Below are positions 61,410 through 64,000 of a stretch of 64,000 nucleotides of DNA, piece after piece. Position 1 is the stretch's first letter. The number at the start of each line of letters is the position of its first letter. The notes under the pieces were generated by a model. The model was not told the DNA's origin. It searched no databases and was given only the letters and a program-made list of their open reading frames with translations. The stretch lies in assembly GCA_039810245.1 (NCBI GenBank), contig JBDHWQ010000007.1, positions 1-64,000 on the forward strand, written 5' to 3'. The translations under genes were made by a program, and so were the position numbers. This DNA comes from CALDSL01 sp039810245. GTDB lineage: Bacteria; Chloroflexota; Anaerolineae; Anaerolineales; Anaerolineaceae.

Positions 61410-63344
61410 ATGACGAACCTGACCGGCCGCAGCCTGGGGCGTTACCAGATCTACGAATCGCTGGGCGAGGGCGGGATGGCGACCGTGTACCGCGCGTACG
61501 ATACCCGCCTGGGGCGCTTTGTGGCATTAAAGGTGCTGCGCCCGGCGGGCGAGCCGCAGCCGGCCATGCTGCGCAGATTTGAATTGGAAGCCCGCGCCCT
61601 GGCGCAGCTTTCGCACCCGGCAATCGTGCGTGTACTGGATTACGGTGAAGAAAACGGCTGGCCGTTTATGGTCATGGAGCTGGTGCCGTCCGGCACGCTC
61701 AAAGACCGCCTGGCCGCCGATGCCCGTCCCGTTCCGTACCGCGATGCCGCGCGCTTCCTTGCCCCGGTGGCGCGCGCCCTCGAGCTGGCGCACAGCCGCG
61801 GCATCATTCACCGCGACGTGAAGCCCAGCAATATTCTGATTGGCGAGCGCGGCGAGCCGCTGCTTTCGGATTTTGGCATCGCCAAGACGCTGGAAAGCGA
61901 CGCTACCGCCGAGCTGACCGGCACGGGCGTGCGCCTGGGGACGCCGGATTATATGTCGCCCGAACAGTGCGCGGGCGCGCCGGTGGATTACCGCACCGAC
62001 ATTTACTCGCTCGGCCTGGTGCTGTACGAGATGCTGACCCACGTCAAGCCGTTCAGCGCCGATACGCCTATGGCGATCATGCACCGCCAGATTTACGATC
62101 CGCTGCCGAACCCGCGCCAGTGGGCGCCGGGGCTGCCGCGCGCGGTGGACGAGGTGCTCGGCCGTGCCCTGGCCAAAGACCCCGCGCAGCGCTATGCCAG
62201 CATGGGCGAGTTTGCCGCCGCGCTGGAAGGATTGGCTGCCGGGGCCGTATCCGTCCCCGCGCCCGCGCCGCAGCCCCGCCCGCAACGCGAAGCGCGCGCC
62301 GCCGATACCCAGCCCGGCCACGTGGTGCAGCGCCGCCGGCGCGGCAGCAACTGGCTTGGGCTGCTGCTGGGCTTTCTGCTGTCCCTCGGCCTGGTCGGCG
62401 CGGCGCTGGCCTACGGCGTGCCGCGCATGCGCGCCTGGCTGGATGGCATTGGCCCGCAGCCTACCCTCGACCTGTTCCCCGACCGTACCGAAACCCCGGC
62501 CACCCCCACGCCGCCACCGGTGGCTGCCGCCGGTAACTGGCAGCAGGGGCGGCTGATCTTCTCGCAGCAGGTTAACGGGCTGGCAACGCTGCACATCCTC
62601 GATGCCGGCGGCGAATGGAAGCCGCGCCTGCTGTACGAAGCCCCCGGCCAGCACGTCTTTGGCGCGCGCTGGTCGCCCAACGGTCAGAAGATTGCCTTTT
62701 ACGTGTTCCCGTTTGACCTGCGCGTGATGGACGCGGTGGATCCCGGCTCGGCTTTCAGCGTGGGCGAGTGCCATTCGCCCACCTGGACCAGCGACAGCAT
62801 CCGCCTGCTGTGCGTGGGCCGCGATGACGGCAAGTTTCGCATGTACGATGCCGACGGCGGTGGGCTGCGCCGGTTGGAAGAGGGCGGGTCCACGCCGGAT
62901 TGGTCGCCGCAGGGCGGTGAGCTGCTGTATTCGCGCACCAACGGCGCCGGCGGCACCACCATCGACCGGCTGACGATCGAAAATGGCGAGCACACCAGCC
63001 TGGTGGACGAAGGCCAGATGGAAAATTTTGCCCCCGCCTGGTCGCCGGACGCGCAGCAGATTGCGTTCCAGTCCAACCGCGACAGCGCCAGCAGTGAAAT
63101 CTGGGTGATGAGCCGCGATGGGCAGGGCGCGCGTCGCGTGACCAGCACACCTGGCGGCGCGTGGTCGCGTGGGCCGGCCTGGTCACCGGATGGGCGCTGG
63201 CTGGCGTTTGTATCCAGCCAGGCGGGAAGCGTGGGCGCGGATTATGGCGAACTGTTCGTGGTCTCGCTTGACAGCGGTGAGGTGATCCAGGTGACCGATA
63301 CCGGCGGGCGGGTGTACGACTGGCGCGTGTCCTGGGCGCCATGA
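61410..63344 (+). CDS. Ser/Thr protein kinase (PASTA-less) with C-terminal beta-propeller
   Basis: 644 residues. Kinase domain ~10-270: GEGGMATVY (P-loop), ALKVLRP (Lys), HRDVKPSN and DFGIA. A membrane helix is at ~315-335. The outer ~270 residues have TolB/WD40-like repeats (WSPNGQKIAFYV, WSPDAQQIAFQS, WSPDGRWLAFVS). A signalling kinase that senses outside ligands. The next gene overlaps by 4 nt. Confidence 0.93.
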   Translation: MTNLTGRSLGRYQIYESLGEGGMATVYRAYDTRLGRFVALKVLRPAGEPQPAMLRRFELEARALAQLSHPAIVRVLDYGEENGWPFMVMELVPSGTLKDRLAADARPVPYRDAARFLAPVARALELAHSRGIIHRDVKPSNILIGERGEPLLSDFGIAKTLESDATAELTGTGVRLGTPDYMSPEQCAGAPVDYRTDIYSLGLVLYEMLTHVKPFSADTPMAIMHRQIYDPLPNPRQWAPGLPRAVDEVLGRALAKDPAQRYASMGEFAAALEGLAAGAVSVPAPAPQPRPQREARAADTQPGHVVQRRRRGSNWLGLLLGFLLSLGLVGAALAYGVPRMRAWLDGIGPQPTLDLFPDRTETPATPTPPPVAAAGNWQQGRLIFSQQVNGLATLHILDAGGEWKPRLLYEAPGQHVFGARWSPNGQKIAFYVFPFDLRVMDAVDPGSAFSVGECHSPTWTSDSIRLLCVGRDDGKFRMYDADGGGLRRLEEGGSTPDWSPQGGELLYSRTNGAGGTTIDRLTIENGEHTSLVDEGQMENFAPAWSPDAQQIAFQSNRDSASSEIWVMSRDGQGARRVTSTPGGAWSRGPAWSPDGRWLAFVSSQAGSVGADYGELFVVSLDSGEVIQVTDTGGRVYDWRVSWAP

Positions 63345-63799
63345 GCGACGCGAACGACGCCCCTGAGCGCTGCCCGCAGTGCGGCGCGCCCTGGGACTCC
63401 GGGCTGACCTGCGAAGATGTTTTTCAGGACTTCCTGGTGCATGACTATACCGACCCGGGTTACGGCACGGTGCACGCGCTGACCGTGGCATGCTACATGG
63501 TGCAGCACGGCCAGTACAGCGATGAAGGCCTGCGCTGGATCGCGCGCCAGTTACGCGCCATCCTCGAAGAAGGCATGCGCGCTGACGAGCTGCGTGAGGT
63601 CGCCACGCGCGACGTGCGCCCCGGGCGGACGTGGAAGGTGAACCGCGGCGAAAATGACCCGCCGCTGCCGACCATCCATTGGAGCATGACCATCGTCGAC
63701 GTGTTTGCTCGCGTGCGGGATGCCGCCAGCTACCAGGCAGCCATCCGCGCATGGGCGCGGGTCACCTTGCGCGAGATGCAGCCCTGGGTGAGCGGGTAA
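63341..63799 (+). CDS. DUF5946-like protein
   Basis: 152 residues. Zinc-ribbon-like start CPQCGAPW...C, then VHALTVACYMVQHGQYS, a helical core, and a C-terminal THWSMTIVDVF-type block. Family function unknown. Overlaps the kinase stop by 4 nt (ATGA), so the two proteins may work together. Confidence 0.75.
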   Translation: MSDANDAPERCPQCGAPWDSGLTCEDVFQDFLVHDYTDPGYGTVHALTVACYMVQHGQYSDEGLRWIARQLRAILEEGMRADELREVATRDVRPGRTWKVNRGENDPPLPTIHWSMTIVDVFARVRDAASYQAAIRAWARVTLREMQPWVSG

Positions 63800-63918
63800 G
63801 CAACAGGCGTCATGGAATGGTGAGGCAGGAGAAACCGGTCAGGTCGTAAATTGCGTGTTAGCCTCGCCCCGGGCTGCCACGTGAAAGGCTCCCGCCAATT
63901 CGGGCTTTCCATACTCGT

Positions 63919-63962
63919 TCCCACGCAGAGCGTGGGGATGATGGGTTTCGACGCTCCGCGTC
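63919..63962. repeat. REP-like double palindrome
   Basis: CCCACGC/GCGTGGG (63920-63926 with 63930-63936) and GACGC/GCGTC (63950-63954 with 63958-63962). Matches the common dispersed ACTCGTTCCCACGCAGAGC type. The last 200 bp hold no gene. Confidence 0.55.
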
Positions 63963-64000
63963 TGGGCGGGCAATGCGATAGGCTCGAAAAAGGAATCTTC

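Noticed and set aside
1..64000. tRNA, rRNA, CRISPR arrays and replication origins
   Set aside because: No T-loop, 16S/23S motifs, repeat-spacer arrays or DnaA-box clusters were seen by reading.

Overview
The window looks like chromosomal DNA from a Chloroflexota bacterium, probably Anaerolineae-like. It is GC-rich. It carries lipoproteins and surface proteins with Thr/Pro/Ala linkers of the TPTATETPT type, zinc-ribbon proteins anchored by one membrane helix, FecR-type anti-sigma proteins with large outer domains, a class D/E-like sortase, and kinases with beta-propeller sensors. This assignment is inference from gene content; no rRNA or tRNA gene was seen.

Layout. 0-10 kb: a trypsin-like protease, an HD-GYP protein, a Thr/Pro-rich surface protein, a PerR-like regulator with a perfect 18-bp palindrome in front of a catalase, and a TetR/NmrA pair. 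10-13.5 kb: a three-gene operon of a RecA-like protein without a P-loop, a small helical protein and a family-B DNA polymerase with an eroded exonuclease domain. 13.5-37 kb: mostly single metabolic, envelope and regulatory genes. These include a GH6 cellulase frame without a normal start, two zinc-ribbon proteins, nitroreductase, SDR, an ECF sigma/FecR pair, aldo-keto reductase, an ICMT-like/UspA operon flanked by two Cys-rich mini-proteins, an M20 peptidase, acetyltransferases, a histidine kinase/response regulator/degenerate sigma set, a nucleoside hydrolase and an alcohol dehydrogenase. 37.4-47 kb: a compact HK97-type phage cassette with terminase, portal, protease-capsid fusion, holin-like and connector/tail-like genes, but no integrase, lysin or tape measure.

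46.9-51.3 kb is a surface-display locus: sortase, a large surface protein with sorting-type motifs, and an OmpR-type regulator. Its ~380-nt leader holds two tandem, covarying RNA elements, each ending in an intrinsic terminator. A GIY-YIG nuclease gene framed by inverted dispersed repeats follows (51.4-52.0 kb).

52.7-61.3 kb is the most striking region, a RiPP (ribosomal peptide) cluster. Three small precursors share a leader (KPQL.VLGR.TPEEAVL.GCK-like) and an identical Arg-Ala-Ser C-terminus. They are followed by an HprK-like kinase, two radical SAM/SPASM enzymes, a PqqD-like recognition protein, an S26-type peptidase with Cys in the nucleophile position fused to an unassigned C-terminal domain, an ABC exporter and a nucleotidyltransferase. 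The combination suggests radical-SAM crosslinking plus phosphorylation of the C-terminal serine, a decoration known from some lasso peptides, but here without lasso cyclase genes. The window ends with a Ser/Thr kinase carrying a beta-propeller, a DUF5946-like protein and a REP-like repeat.
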